A stretch of DNA of 64,000 nt from Salvelinus alpinus (GCF_045679555.1 NC_092094.1:30168052-30232051); one strand, 5' to 3'; shown: positions 9,853 to 35,099, counted from the first letter of the stretch. Notes: generated by a model not told the origin, from the sequence alone. A program made the numbers and translations.

Positions 9853-12800
9853 GTGGAGTCTGCCACTAGCATAGTCAGTGTAGTCAGCTCAGCTATCCCC
9901 ATTGAGACTGTGTCTGTGCCTCGACCTAGGTTGGGCAAAACTAAACATGGCGGTGTTCGCCTTAGCAATCTCACTAGGATAAAGACCTCCTCCATTCCTG
10001 CCATTATTGAAAGAGATCGTGATACCTCACATCTCAAAATAGGGTTACTTAATGTTAGATCCCTCACTTCAAAGGCAGTTATAGTCAATGAACTAATCAC
10101 TGATCATAATCTTGATGTGATTGGCCTGACTGAAACATGGCTTAAGCCTGATGAATTTACTGTGTTAAATGAGGCCTCACCTCCTGGTTACACTAGTGAC
10201 CATATCCCCCGTGCATCCCGCAAAGGCGGAGGTGTTGCTAACATTTACGATAGCAAATTTCAATTTACAAAAAAAGAAAATCAGTTTTCGTCTTTTGAGC
10301 TTCTACTCATGAAATCTATGCAGCCTACTCAATCACTTTTTATAGCTACTGTTTACAGGCCTCCTGGGCCATATACAGCGTTCCTCACTGAGTTCCCTGA
10401 ATTCCTATCGGACCTTGTAGTCATAGCAGATAATATTCTAATTTTTTGTGATTTTAATATTCATATGGAAAAGTCCACAGACCCACTCCAAAAGGCTTTT
10501 GGAGCCATCATCGACTCAGTGGGTTTTGTCCAACATGTCTCTGGACCTACTCACTGCCACAGTCATACTCTGAACCTAGTTTTGTCCCATGGAATAAATG
10601 TTGTGGATCTTAATGTTTTTCCTCATAATCCTGGACTATCGGACCACCATTTTATTACGTTTGCAATCGCAACAAATAATCTGCTCAGACCCCAACCAAG
10701 GAGCATCAAAAGTCGTGCTATAAATTCTCAGACAACACAAAGATTTCTTGATGCCCTTCCAGACTCCTTCTGCCTACCCAAGGACGTCAGAGGACAAAAA
10801 TCAGTTAATAACCACCTAACTGAGGAACTCAATTTAACCTTGCGCAATACCCTAGATGCAGTTGCACCCCTAAAAACTAAAAACATTTGTCATAAGAAAC
10901 TAGCTCCCTGGTATACAGAAAATACCTGAGCTCTGAAGCAAGCTTCCAGAAAATTGGAACGGAAATGGCGCGACACCAAACTGGAAGTCTTCCGACTAGC
11001 TTGGAAAGACAGTACCGTGCAGTATCGAAGAGCCCTCACTGCTGCTCGATCATCCTACTTTTCCAACTTAATTGAGGAAAATAAGAACAATCCAAAATGT
11101 CTTTTTGATACTGTTGCAAAGCTAACTAAAAACCAGCATTCCCCAAGTGAGGATGGCTTTCACTTCAGCAGTAATAAATTCATGAACTTCTTTGAGGAAA
11201 AGATCGTGATCATTAGAAAGCAAATTACGGACTCCTCTTTAAATCTGCGTATTCCTCCAAAGCTTAGCTGTCCTGAGTCTGCACAACTCTGCCAGGACCT
11301 AGGATCAAGAGAGACACTTAAGTGTTTTAGTACTATATCTCTTGACACAATGATGAAAATAATCATGGCCTCTAAACCTTCAAGCTGCATACTGGATCCT
11401 ATTCCAACTAAACTACTGAAAGAGCTGCTTCATGTGCTCGGCCCTCCTATGTTGAACATAATAAACGGCTCTCTATCCACCGTATGTGTACCAAACTCAC
11501 TAAAAGTGGCAGTAATAAAGCCTCTCTTGAAAAAGCCAAACCTTGACCCAGAAAATATAAGAAACTATCGGCCTATATCGAATCTTCCATTCCTCTCAAA
11601 AAAATGTAGAAAAAGCTGTTGCGCAACAACTCACTGCCTTCCTGAAGACAAACAATGTATACTAAATGCTTCAGTCTGGTTTTAGACCGCATCATAGCAC
11701 TGAGACTGCACTTGTGAAGGTGGTAAATGACCTTTTAATGGCGTCAGACCGAGGCTCTGCATCTGTCCTCGTGCTACTAGACCTTAGTGCTGCCTTTGAT
11801 ACCATCGATCACCACATTCTTTTGGAGAGACTGGAAACCCAAATTGGTCTACACGGACAAGTTCTGGCCTGGTTTAGATCTTATCTGTCGGAAAGATATC
11901 AGTTTGTCTCTGTGAATGGTCTGTCCTCTGACAAATCAACTGTACATTTCGGTGTTCCTCAAGGTTCCGTTTTAGGACCACTATTGTTTTCACTATATAT
12001 TTTACCTCTTGGGGATGTCATTCGAAAACATAATGTTAACTTTCACTGCTATGCGGATGACACACAGCTGTACATTTCAATGAAACATGGTGAAGCCCCA
12101 AAATTGCCCTCGCTAGAAGCCTGTGTTTCAGACATAAGGAAGTGGATGGCTGAAAACTTTCTACTTTTAAACTCGGACAAAACAGAGATGCTTGTTCTAG
12201 GTCCCAAGAAACAAAGAGATATTCTGTTAAATCTGACAATTAATTAATCTTGATGGTTGTAAAGTCGTCTCAAATAAAACTGTGAAGGACCTCGGCGTTA
12301 CTCTGGACCCTGATCTCTCTTTTGACGAACATATCAAGACTGTTTCAAGGACAGCTTTTTTCCATCTACGTTACATTGCAAAAATCTGAAATTTTCTGTC
12401 CAAAAATGATGCAGAAAAATTAATCCATGCTTTTGTTACTTCTAGGTTAGACTACTGCAATGCTCTACTTTCCGGCTACCCGGATAAAGCACTAAATAAA
12501 CTTCAGTTAGTGCTAAATACGGCTGCTAGAATCCTGACTAGAACCAAGAAATTTGATCATATTACTCCAGTGCTAGCTTCCCTACACTGGCTTCCTGTTA
12601 AGGCAAGGGCTGATTTCACAGTTTTACTGTTAACCTATAAAGCGTTACATCGGCTTGCTCCTACCTATCTTTCCGAGTTGGTCCTGCCGTACATTCCTAC
12701 ACGTACGCTACGGTCACAAGACGCAGGCCTCCTAATTGTCCCTAGAATTAGTAAGCAAACAGCTGGAGGCAGGGCTTTCTCCTATAGATCTCAATTTTTA

Positions 12801-12896
12801 TGGAATAGTCTGCCTACCCATGTGAGAGACGCAGACTCGGTCTCAACCTTTAAGTCTTTACTGAAGACTTATCTCTTCAGTAGGTCATATGATTGA
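9853..12896 (+). pseudogene. L2-type LINE ORF2: endonuclease + reverse transcriptase relic
   Basis: The first segment (to 10929) holds an AP-like endonuclease: LLNVRSLTSKA, the metal-binding LTETW and GLSDHHFI. The second (10954-11685) and third (11666-12247) carry the RT, with [20 protein letters not shown] and the YADD catalytic box. The C-terminal part continues at 12510-12896 (SLHWLPVKARADF). A UGA at 10927-10929, frameshifts near 11600-11660 and a stop after 12247 break it. This copy is dead but recognisable across nearly its full length. Confidence 0.85.
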
Positions 12897-13360
12897 GTGT
12901 AGTCTGGCCCAGGAGTGTGAAGGTGAACGGAAAGGCTCTGGAGCAACGAACCGCCCTTGCTGTCTCTGCCTGGCCGGTTCCCCTCTCTCCACTGGGATTC
13001 TCTGCCTCTAACCCTATTACAGGGGCTGAGTCACTGGCTTACTGGTGCTCTTTCATGCCGTCCCTAGGAGGGGTGCGTCACTTGAGTGTGTTGAACTGAC
13101 GTGATCTTCCTGTCTGGGTTGGTGCCCCCCCTTGGTTTGTGCTGTGGTGGAGATCTTTGTGGGCTATACTCGGCCTTGTCTCAGGATGGTAAGTTGGTGG
13201 TTGAAGATATCCCTCTAGTGGTGTGGGGGCTGTGCTTTGGCAAAGTGGGTGGGGTTATATCCTTCCTGTTTGGCCCTGTCCGGGGGTATCATCGGATGGG
13301 GCCACAGTGTCTCCTGACCCCTCCTGTCTCAGCCTCCAGTATTTATGCTGCAGTAGTTTA
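12897..13360 (+). other. L2-type LINE 3' UTR, proximal part
   Basis: G/T-rich sequence following the ORF2 stop, with no coding signal. It ends at ATGCTGCAGTAGTTTA; the same words occur at 49082-49097 in another copy, where the 3' UTR continues without interruption. The plus-strand open frames here are chance. Confidence 0.75.
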
Positions 13361-13731
13361 TTGTTCCTGTAAACAGTCAAGGGATGGGGTGGAGAAATGC
13401 AACCACTCACAGACAGTCAAGGCCACAGACCAACCATCCACTGGACCAAAAATAAAAAGTTTACAATGCTTTAAAATAAAAAATGAATAATAATAATTTT
13501 ATGTAGGCGTGAACAAAATTTAAAAATAAAAATAACTGGGAAAAACAAGCTCACACCTTAGTCTCTGCCCGGGCAAGATTAACAAGGCATCCGCAGGTCA
13601 CAATCAATAAGCACATCAACCTTAATGCCCCCCACCCCCACCCCAGAAAAAAACACAGAGAAATGCTCATCCAACCCCTAAGTCACAGGGGGGTCAAATA
13701 CAGACTTATTTTGGTTTTAATAGGAATGCCA

Positions 13732-16700
13732 TCAGAGGATGGACTGTTTAAAGTAAGACCGGAATGGAGCCCAAGCCTCATTAAACAGTTTGGGGTTCCC
13801 ACGTGAATTGAATTGAGTTTTTTCTAGTTTCAGAGAGCACAACACATCTCTCACCCAATATTTATAAGATGGGGGAGCTGCCATCTTCCAGTTCTGTAGT
13901 ATTAGCCGTCTAGCTAAAAGAGTTGTATAAGCAACAGTGTCCGACTGGATTCTTGACAGGGGGGTACCTATGGGCAGTACTCCAAAAAGGGCTGTAAGGG
14001 GAGAGGGATCTATAACAGTGTCATATATATCAGAGAAACATTTAAATATTAATTCCCAGAAACCTGACAGTTTATGACAGCCCCAGAACATATGCAACAG
14101 TGTGGCTGGTTCAATTTTACATCTGACACAGGTAGGATCAAAATCAGAGAATATTCTTCCAAGTCTGGCCCCAGACCAGTGGATACGGTGAACCACCTTG
14201 AATTGAATGAGGCTGTGTCTAGTGCTAAAAGAGGACGAATGCACCCTGCGCAGCACAGATTCCCAGGTGTCTTCCCCAAGTTCCTCCCCCAAATCCTTTT
14301 CCCATCGAGTCTTTAAAGGCACCAAAGAAGGGTTCTGTAAGTCATGAATGATTGCATATACATCTGAAATTGCGCCCCTAGGAAGCTTGTTCAGCTCCAA
14401 GATGCTCTCTATAGCTGTATTCGCAGGCCTATGGGGAAATTCAGGTGTGTTAGCTCTGACAAAGTTCCTAGTCTGGAGATAGCGGAAAAAGTGGGACCTT
14501 TCCTGTAGCTGAGCAAAAGAGGCAAATGTATCATCAAAGAATAATTGGGCTAGTGAGGAGAGGCCTAGTGAGTGCCAGATGCCAAAAGCCCCATCATTCA
14601 AAGATGGAGGAAATAAAATGTTCTGATTGATTGGGCCTGATAGAGAAAAGCCTCGGAGGCCAAAGGCTAAACGGAACTGATTCCAAATTTTAAGAGACTG
14701 CTTTACAATTGGGTTGACACACCTTTTGCTTGGGGACACTGGGAGAGACGAGCACAACATAGAAGAAAGTGCAGCAGGTTTACACGATTCAGACTCCATC
14801 TGGACCCAGAGTGGTCTAGGGCCAGTAGGATCAGTCTACAGCCAGTACAGAAGGGCTCTGAAATTTGCAGCCCAATAGTATGTCTGAAAATTTGGTAGAG
14901 CTAAACCCCCCAATGACTTAGGCTTCTGTAAATGTTTTCTACCAATCCGTGGTACCTTGCCATCCCAAATAAAATGCATGAATGTTTGATCCAGTGAAAT
15001 AAAAAAAGATTTTGGAATAAAAATGGGTAAACATTGAAATAAATATAGAAATTTGGGCAACACACTCATTTTAATGACATTAATCCTTCCGATAAGAGAA
15101 AGAGGTAGCGAATTCCAAAAAGTAAAAGATTGTTTCAAACTGTCTGCTAGAGCAACCAAGTTTTCCTGAAACAAATTTGAATATTTTCTTGTCACTTTAA
15201 CTCCCAAGTAGGTGAATTGATCCCGGACAATCCTAAACTGAGAACTTGTAAAAGAGCACTTTAAAGCTGCCTTGTTTACAGGAAAAAGCTCACTCTTGCC
15301 TAGATTCAGCTTGTACCCTGAGATTGATCCAAACCTTTTAAGAACAGATAAGGCGCATGGCAATGAGGTATCAGGGTTAGAGATAAACAAAAGGAGGTCA
15401 TCCGCATATAGCGAGACTTTCTGCTCTGAGCCCGTCCTGATTATTCCTTGAATGGCATCATTAGAGCGTAGTGCAATGGCGAGAGGTTCGATTGCCAAAG
15501 CAAACAACAAGGGGGAGAGTGGACAGCCCTGTCTGGATCCGCGGTGCAAGGGAAAATAGTCAGAGGACAAGTTGTTAGTCCGTACCGAATCCATGGGGGA
15601 AAAATAAAGAATCTTTATCCACGCAATGAATTTGGGGCCAAAGCCAAATCTATAAAGAGTAGCTGTTAGGTAATCCCACTCAACACGGTCAAACGCTTTT
15701 TCTGCATCAAGTGAGACCACCACCTCTGGGTCCTCCGACGCTGGGGAGTACAGTATATTCATAAGGCGCCTAATATTGAAAAACAAATGCCTATTTCTCA
15801 CAAAGCCAGTCTGGTCAGAGTGTATTACTTGGTGCAGCGAGCCTTCCATACGGATGGCTAAAAGCTTGGCTAGGATTTTGTAATCACAGTTTAAAAGCGA
15901 GATTGGGCGATAGGATCCACATTCCAGGGGGTCTTTGTTTTTCTTTAATAGTAATGAAATTGAAGCCTGATAAAGACTAGGCGGTAGCTTTGAGGTATTA
16001 AGGCACTCTGCAAATAGTCGAGACAAGAATGGGCAAAGCAGACCAGAAAACGTCCTGTAAAATTCGGTTGGAAAACCATCCGGACCCGGTGATTTGCCAC
16101 TTTTCATTGCGGACACTGCTGTTGCAATCTCCTCAGGTGTAAATTCTTCTTCTAGACAGTCATGGGTGTCTGTATCAATTGAAGGCATATTCAGGCCATT
16201 AAAGAAGGAATCAATCAGCAAAGGGTCTTGAGGGGATTCAGAGGTGTATAGCGCAGAGTAAAATTGTTTGAATTGATCATTGATCTCTTTATGTATAACT
16301 GTGGTGGCACCAGACGGGGTCCTTATTTGTGGGATTAAACGTGAGGCCTCAGATTTACGGATCTGATGTGCAAGGAGTTTACTGGCCTTGTCGCCTTGTT
16401 CATACACTCTGTACCGAGCTCGCAAGAGTAACTGTTCAGCTTGCCTGGTAGAAAGCTCATCAAATTCAGATTGGAGTAGTTGGCGCTCTTTATGCAGATC
16501 AGAGGAAGGAACCATAGCATACTTCTCATCCAATGTGGCTATGGATTCGCTCAGGTCCCGAAGTCGCTGAGAGCGAACTCTGTTTTGGTTGGCTGTATAA
16601 GAAATAATTTGGCCACGTAGGTATGCTTTGAGAGACTCCCATATGGTAGGGCAGGACATACCTGGTGTTGAATTAGTTTCTAGGAATAAGGTGATTTCAG

Positions 16701-17535
16701 AATAAATGAAATTGACAAACTCCTTATCTGAGAGTAAAATGGGGTTAAGACGACATTGATAACACATAGGAGGTCGCTGGGGAAACTCTAGTTCAAGCAC
16801 TAATGGTGAATGGTCAGAAATAACAATACTCTTGTAAGTACACTGCCGAAGGTTAGGCAGAAGTTTTTTGTCCAAAAAGAAGTAATCAATCCGGGAGTAT
16901 GTTTGATGAACATGAGAATAAAAGGAATACTGTCTATCTGTAGGATGTAGGAAACGCCAGGCCTCAAACATGGCATATTTCTGAAGAAAGGCTTGAATAA
17001 GTAGGGCACATTTAGATGGGCCTGTAGTTGTTCGTGAGGACTTGTCAAGAACTGGGGACATTTTGCAGTTGAAATCCCCCCCTAAAATCAACAAATGAGA
17101 ATCTAAATTGGGTATAGCAGACAAAAAGGAAGAAATGAAACTTGTGTCATCCCAATTGGGAGCATAAACACTAGCCAAAACAAGAGGGGTAGAAAACAGT
17201 TTACCGTTTACTATGACGTATCGTCCCTTAGGATCAGCGATAACCTCAGAAGCTACAAAGGGAGTAGCTTTATCAACCAAAATGGCAGCCCCTCTTGATT
17301 TACTATGAAAGTTAGAGTGGAACACTTGACCAACCCAGTCCCTACACATCCTAAAGTGCTCACCAGTCCTCAAGTGAGTCTCTTGTAGAAATGCAACATT
17401 TGCATTCAAACCCTTTAAGTGTGTCAACACCCTCTTACGCTTCACTGGGTTATTAACCCCTTTGATGTTCCACGAAATGTACTTGATCGCATTGTTTCGG
17501 CCCCTCTGGGCATTCCCGTTATACAACCCTGTCAT
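13732..17535 (-). pseudogene. L1-type LINE ORF2 with one in-frame amber stop
   Basis: Domains in order: AP-endonuclease (YISWNIKG, ILGGDFNCKM, ISDHSPLVLEL), reverse transcriptase (SPGPDGFPTEFY, SLDAEKAFDRVEWDY, GSRQGCPLSPLLFALA, the YADDLLLF catalytic box) and a C-terminal region with a Cys/His cluster (CVRCKIEPATLLHMFWGC). The reading frame runs 1,267 codons with a single internal UAG at 14838-14836; the frame is the same on both sides. It is otherwise undamaged, which suggests a young insertion. Confidence 0.88.
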
Positions 17536-18569
17536 TAGCGCATAGAATGGAAAAGCAATGAGCGCCCAAAACCCCCAGAATAACTTGTCTCAGAGTAATA
17601 ATGTACGGTGGTAGATGTTTGGAAAAAGTACAGGAAAAAAAACGAAAAAGACAGAATGACAACATTAGAACTGAACAATTCAACCCCTCCCCCCACCCCC
17701 TCCCCCCATCCCAGACAATACCTCCCCAAACGAGGTACAAGCCTAAATAGAACATGTTCTCTTCGCACAGTATGTCTGTGAGAGTGCGGTCTTAAACCTA
17801 AACCCACAGTCCCGCTCTTTAAAGTCGCGTTTTGTTAGTGGATCAAACAGCAAAAAGAGATAATCATTTTTTAAATAAAAAAAATACAAGTGAATCCCTT
17901 GTGCAGACGAAATTACAAAAGCACCACTTGTAGATGTATATAATTATATTCCCAGTCTTATAACAGGCATTTGAGAGAGAAAATAAAGAAAATAAAGAAA
18001 ATGTATAAAGGCTCTCAGCCGAAAACCTAATTTGAAGTAAGGAAATCGTAGTAAGACAATCCAAAATAATAATAATAATTATTATTATAATAGTTTTCTA
18101 GTTGAATGCTGAGACAGCTTACAACCAAGATCAAAAAACTACGTGTGCGCAACGTTGAACGCTTGCTGGGCATAAATGACGCTCAGAACTTTTAAAATTT
18201 AAGTGAAGACCCCAAAAAACGTGTCGCCTCGGGAAGCATTTACTGTTTACTGGGTCAATGCAAACGGATGCAGTAAACAAATAACCAAGAATATTTTGAG
18301 TCACTGAGACACTATGTAAACAAACTGAATAGGTGAGCAAGACAGCCTAGAAACACAGGAGTAAAGTAAAACCTCAATACAATGAAATTAAAATGACTGA
18401 ATGCTTGTAAGGCAAGCACACTAGATGATCACATCAAATAAGCCTGAATGGGTTCGCCAACTCCCCAACTATACAAAATTAGCATGTTGTAGCTAAACAT
18501 AATTGTACCACATGTGGGTTACTTACTATCCACAGTTCGCAAGCAACAGTTGCTGAACTATGAGCAAGT

Positions 18570-18945
18570 TCAAGACTTCTTGATGTGACGTTGAATGTGA
18601 GAGAGAGCTTCATCCGGAGATTCAAATGTGTAGTCTTTACCATCATGAGATAGCCATAAACGGCCGGGAATCGCAGTCCGTACTTCACACCTGGATGGTC
18701 CCGAAGTAGTCGTTTGGCCTGTCCGAAAGCTGCGCGCTGCCTGGAAACAGTGGGGGAGTAGTCCTGGTAGATGGAGAAGCTCTGTCCTTGAAAGCTCAGG
18801 TATTGCGGGCTCGTCGGAGAATCTCCATCTTCTCATGGAAAAAGTGCACTCGAAGAATTATGTCACGGGGCCTCTCCCCATCCCGGGGCTTTGGGCGCAG
18901 CGACCGGTGGGCACGATCAATCAGGGGCTTTTCATCTAAGGCAAG
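18570..18945 (-). pseudogene. L1-type LINE ORF1 C-terminal remnant
   Basis: Minus-strand fragments in shifting frames read as the RNA-binding C-terminal half of an L1 ORF1 protein: RDIILRVHFFHEKMEILRRA, SFSIYQDYSPTVSRQR, RLLRDHPGVKYGLRFPAV and finally ALSHIQRHIKKS before the stop. It is 5'-truncated by the insertion event at 18945 and frameshifted at least twice. Confidence 0.75.
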
Positions 18946-19241
18946 ATCTTGGCCATGTTCTGTTATAATCTCCACCCGGCACAGCCAGAAGAGGACTGGC
19001 CACCCCTCATAGCCTGGTTCCTCTCTAGGTTTCTTCCTAGGTTTTGGCCTTTCTAGGGAGTTTTTCCTAGCCGCCGTGCTTCTACACCTGCATTGCTTGC
19101 TGTTTGAGGTTTTAGGCTGGGTTTCTGTACAGCACTTCGAGATATTAGCTGATGTACGAAGGGCTATATAAAATAAACTTGATTTGATTTGATTTGATTT
19201 GTCATATCATCCTGTTACCGGGATTGCAGCCATAAGAAGTT

Positions 19242-19687
19242 CGTCTGGTCTTGTTAAAAAAAGTTTCAAATAGCACCCTGTTTTCCTTTATACACTTCAT
19301 TCCTTCCTACATACATACATTTACACATAATTAGGCTCATAAAAATTGTCTAAGGTCATCCCTTTATACTGATCTGAGAGCATATGTTTGTAACATTGGA
19401 TAATAGGCTACAAGGAGACTTAATCAAGCAGACAAATGCAACGTCAGTATTATTATGGTCTAATATGGTATATGTTATGAGCATAATAATAAGTGACTTT
19501 TGGAAACAGAGTTGTGGATTTGATTAATAGACCTAGGACTTTTTTATCTGTTCAGCACCTAAACTAGTGCATGGCTTTAGTTTTTAATGAATTAGTGCAT
19601 AACATCAACAGCAGGAATGAAGACACAGACGATGATGAACCATCAACTATGTTTATTTCAATGGGCATGCCAATGGCAGGGTCTGAA
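19242..19687. other. 3' flank of zp3-type gene, no feature recognised
   Basis: AT-rich sequence between the TIR element and the end of the ZP3-type gene. Because that gene's polyadenylation signal overlaps its stop codon, most of this is expected to be untranscribed 3' flank. No other gene was seen. Confidence 0.5.
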
Positions 19688-19688
19688 T

Positions 19689-32347
<12,659 letters not shown>

Positions 32348-32575
32348 GGCTTCACAACAAGAATTGATCAGCAATGTTCACTGGATGATGTGAAGTGGAT
32401 GAAGGAGAAGTGGCCACTTTTATAACGGATTGAGCGTTGTTTACTTATTGGAAACCCGCCCCCTCCTCATTTGAACATTCCCTATTAGCTCTGAGGAGTC
32501 AAGGTTTTAGCCAATCAAATGCTGTGGATGATGGTCCTTTAATAGCAGACTATTCAAAGCAACTTCTTAATACCA
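32348..32575 (-). promoter_or_regulatory. zp3: zp3-type proximal promoter, homologous to zpb promoter
   Basis: On the minus strand a TATA box (TTATAAAAG, 32425-32417) lies about 70 bp before the ATG. Upstream are CCAAT (TTTCCAATAAG), a GC-rich GGGGGCGGG and an inverted CCAAT (GATTGGCTAAAACC). The region from about 32575 to the ATG aligns almost continuously with 57812-58034, upstream of the ZPB-type gene in opposite orientation. Such conservation in divergent egg-envelope genes argues for shared regulatory function. Confidence 0.85.
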
Positions 32576-33703
32576 AAAATGTTATGTTATATTATCAAAG
32601 TTTCAAGATTTTTGTTGTTAAAAAATGCTTTTTCATCAGAAATAAATGTTTTTGGGTACCTTTATATGTGTGTTTGCTAAGTTTGCTTTATATATAGATG
32701 CCACAAACGTATTTTTTCTATAGTTAATATATTAAAATGTTACTTATGTGTCACATTTGATCGACTTTCGACATCCTTTTCAGTAAGAGTTCTCTTATAT
32801 GTGAGTTATATTTTGTAAGGTGGATACAGTATATAGCGTTTTGCAAAAATAACATATACTGTAATTATGATATATTATATATGAACATATACAAGTCTAT
32901 ATCATGATTAGATTAAAGAAACACACTAACCTTTCATTCATTCTTAAAGAGAAACTGCTGGTTGCAATAATTTGAGATTATGTATTTATTGAATGTAAAA
33001 ATAGATTTTTCATGTTACTTTCACATGGGGGTAGATTAAGTGAACGCGAAGCAGACTGCCTGGGTGAATGACCTCTCACACTGTGTATACTTGCAAAATT
33101 GACATTTATTGACATGCTGCGTGTCGGTCAGTAAGACCTCTGTCAAGGCCACAGTCGAACACACACAAGATCAACACAGGAGACTGCCCACTGGGCACAA
33201 ACTGGTTGAATCAACGTTATTTCAATGTAATTTGTCAACATATTGAGACATGGAGTCTATGTGGAAAATACATTGGATTTGCAAAAAGTCATCAACTTTA
33301 ACTGTTGTTTTGAGGGTTAAATTTAAACCACAGGATTATGTCTCATTAAATAAAGGTTAAATAAAAAATATTATTTAAAAAATGTCATCATCATAACCAA
33401 TTTTCACATTTTTTTCAGCCTACGTTTCGTTTCAGGGTTGGGTTTTATTTGAATGTTACCAACCACCAGAATGGCATTGTTTATTGATTAGAAACAGATG
33501 AAAATGTATTCCTCTTCGTGACTGAGATAAGCCAAACAGCCTTGTGTCCATTTAACCACCTGAGCCATGGAGCAAATACAAATAAAGGGTGCAAACTTAG
33601 TTTTTTTGTACCCAAGCTTTTTTTAACCAGAAAACTATCATAATCCATTGGATAATTTGTCAATTTTCACTTATTTTTTGCTAGTCTGTATGAAGAAAAT
33701 ATA
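32576..33703. other. Intergenic; partly repeat-like, no gene
   Basis: AT-rich sequence with no recognisable exon. At about 33185-33310 there is a stretch beginning CACTGGGCACAAACTGGTTG and containing CAACGTTATTTCAATG, of a kind I recognise as a common salmonid interspersed repeat, though I cannot name its class. Confidence 0.5.
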
Positions 33704-34065
33704 CACTGAGTGTACAAAACATTAAGAACACCTGCTCTTTCCATGACAAAGACTGACCAGGTGAATCCAGGCGAAATCTTTAACCCCTTACTGATGTCAC
33801 TTATTAAATCGACTTCAATCCGTGTAGATAAAGAGTAGGATACAGGTTAAAGAAGGATTGTTAAGACTTGAGACAATTGAGGCATATATGGTGTATCTGT
33901 GCCATTCAGAGAGTGAATGGGCAAGGCAAAAGATTTAAGTGCCTTTGACATCCAGCCAACTTGGGCCAGCATCCCTGTGGAACGCTTTCGACACCTTGAA
34001 GAGTCCATGCCCCGACGAATTGAGGCTGTTCTGAGGGCAAAACTCAATATTAGGAAGGTGTTTTG
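33704..34065 (+). mobile_element. Tc1-related non-autonomous element, 3'-truncated
   Basis: Starts after TA with CACTGAGTGTACAAAACATT, a terminal repeat I recognise from a common salmonid element whose other end is the inverse of this. The internal words CATCCCTGTGGAACGC and TTGAGGCTGTTCTGAGGG fit. The matching right end is missing; sequence changes near AGGAAGGTGTTTTGC. No protein is encoded. Confidence 0.7.
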
Positions 34066-34189
34066 CAAACCCGCTCCTCCCGGTGCACCAAGATGGTTTT
34101 GACCACTTGAGTTTTTCTTCACTACATGCTCCAATACTTTATATTTTTATATTATATTATATTATATTATATATTATATTATATTTTTA

Positions 34190-34888
34190 TTCTGAGCTTT
34201 GTGTCGCTCCTGCAGGGTTGAAATGTTTTCTCTCTTTTGTTTACAATGGTGCTATGCTCAGATAATAGCATCGTATGCTTTCGCTGAAAAGCCTATTTGA
34301 ATTCTGACATGTTGGCTGGATTCACAACCAGTGTAGCTTTAATTTGATATCTTTCATGTGTGATTTAATGAAAGTTTGATTTTATAGTAATTTTCATAGT
34401 CATTCATTTTAATGTGGCGCTATGCATTTTCTCAGGCTTTTTGCCAAGTGAAACAGTAGTGTCTTGCCTAAACTCAGATTTTTGGATATAAATATGAACT
34501 TTACCGAACATAAAATACATGTATTGTGTAACATGAAGTCCTATGAGTGTCATCTGATGAAGATTATCAAAGGTTAGTGATTAATTTAATCTATATTTCT
34601 GCTTTTTGTTAATGCTCTCTTTAGCTGAAAAAATGGCTGTCTTTTTCTGTGACTTGGCTCATACCTAACATAATCGTTTGGTGTGTTTTCGTCGTAAAAC
34701 CTTTTTGAAATCGGACACTTTGGCTGGATTTACAACAAGTGTAGCTTTAAAATGGTGTAAAATACTTGTATGTTTGAGGAATTTAAATTATGGGATTTCT
34801 GTTGTTTTGAATATGGCGCCCTGCAGTATCACTGGCTGTTGATGAGGTGGGACGCTAACGTCCCACATACCCTAGAGAGGTTTTAAAC
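34190..34888 (+). mobile_element. Second copy of the TTAA-type TIR element (5'-truncated)
   Basis: Shares long stretches with 8150-8510, for example TGTAACATGAAGTCCTATGA, GATTTCTGTTGTTTTGAAT and GGCGCCCTGCA. It continues further to GTGGGACGCTAACGTCCCAC and AGAGAGGTT next to TTAA (34889 region). It supplies the right-end sequence lacking in the LINE-interrupted part of the first copy. The left end is not recognisable. Confidence 0.68.
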
Positions 34889-34899
34889 CCTGTTGTTGC

Positions 34900-35099
34900 C
34901 ATAACAAAGAGGTTGAATACTTATTGACTAATGACATTTCAGCTTTTAATTTTTTATTAATTTCTTTGACATTATGGGATATAGTGTGTAGGCCAGTGAC
35001 AAAAACATCTTAATTTAATACATTTTACATTCACGCTGTAGCCTGTAACACAACAAAATGAAAAAGTCAAAGGGTGTGAATACTTTCTGAAGGCACTGT
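34900..35099 (+). mobile_element. Tc1-like element 3' end (CAGTGCCTTCAGAAAG family)
   Basis: Ends with GAATACTTTCTGAAGGCACTG followed by TA, the inverted form of the family's left terminus at 47832. Upstream words (ACACAACAAAATG, AAAAAGTCAAAGGG) match the other copies near 44340 and 54900. Only the terminal 200 bp remain. Confidence 0.75.

Larger units (their letters stand above)
13361..18945 (-). mobile_element. L1-type LINE, 5'-truncated, antisense inside L2
   Basis: On the minus strand it comprises an ORF1 C-terminal remnant (18945-18570), an inter-ORF spacer of about 1 kb, a long ORF2 (17535-13732) and a 3' UTR to 13361. The endonuclease opens ISWNIKGVNNPVKRKR, typical of L1/Tx1-type LINEs. 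Comparison with the L2 copy at 49 kb shows 463 bp of target sequence missing at the insertion point and no obvious target duplication. Confidence 0.85.
8513..19200 (+). mobile_element. L2/CR1-type LINE, interrupted by an L1
   Basis: Components in order are a 5' leader, ORF1 with an esterase-like remnant (8687-9567), ORF2 with AP-endonuclease and reverse transcriptase (9853-12896), a 3' UTR to 13360, then the final 3' segment (18946-19200) ending in TTTGATTTGATTTG repeats. The pentamer TTGTC flanks the element in the host repeat (just before 8513 and at about 19198-19202). The 3' UTR is split by an antisense L1 with loss of 463 bp, judged against the second in-window copy of this 3' end (49092-49803). 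Stops and frameshifts make it inactive. Confidence 0.85.
7131..19241 (+). mobile_element. TIR DNA element (TTAA-type, piggyBac-like?) split by LINEs
   Basis: The left end reads AACTTCTTATGGCTGCA and the right end is its inverted form (attgcagccataagaagtt, 19223-19241). The element's own sequence is 7131-8512 and 19201-19241; everything between is inserted LINE. The left end carries TTAA (7129-7132), and a second copy near 34200-34888 also ends next to TTAA, which suggests piggyBac-type mobility. It carries no recognisable transposase and looks non-autonomous. Confidence 0.72.
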
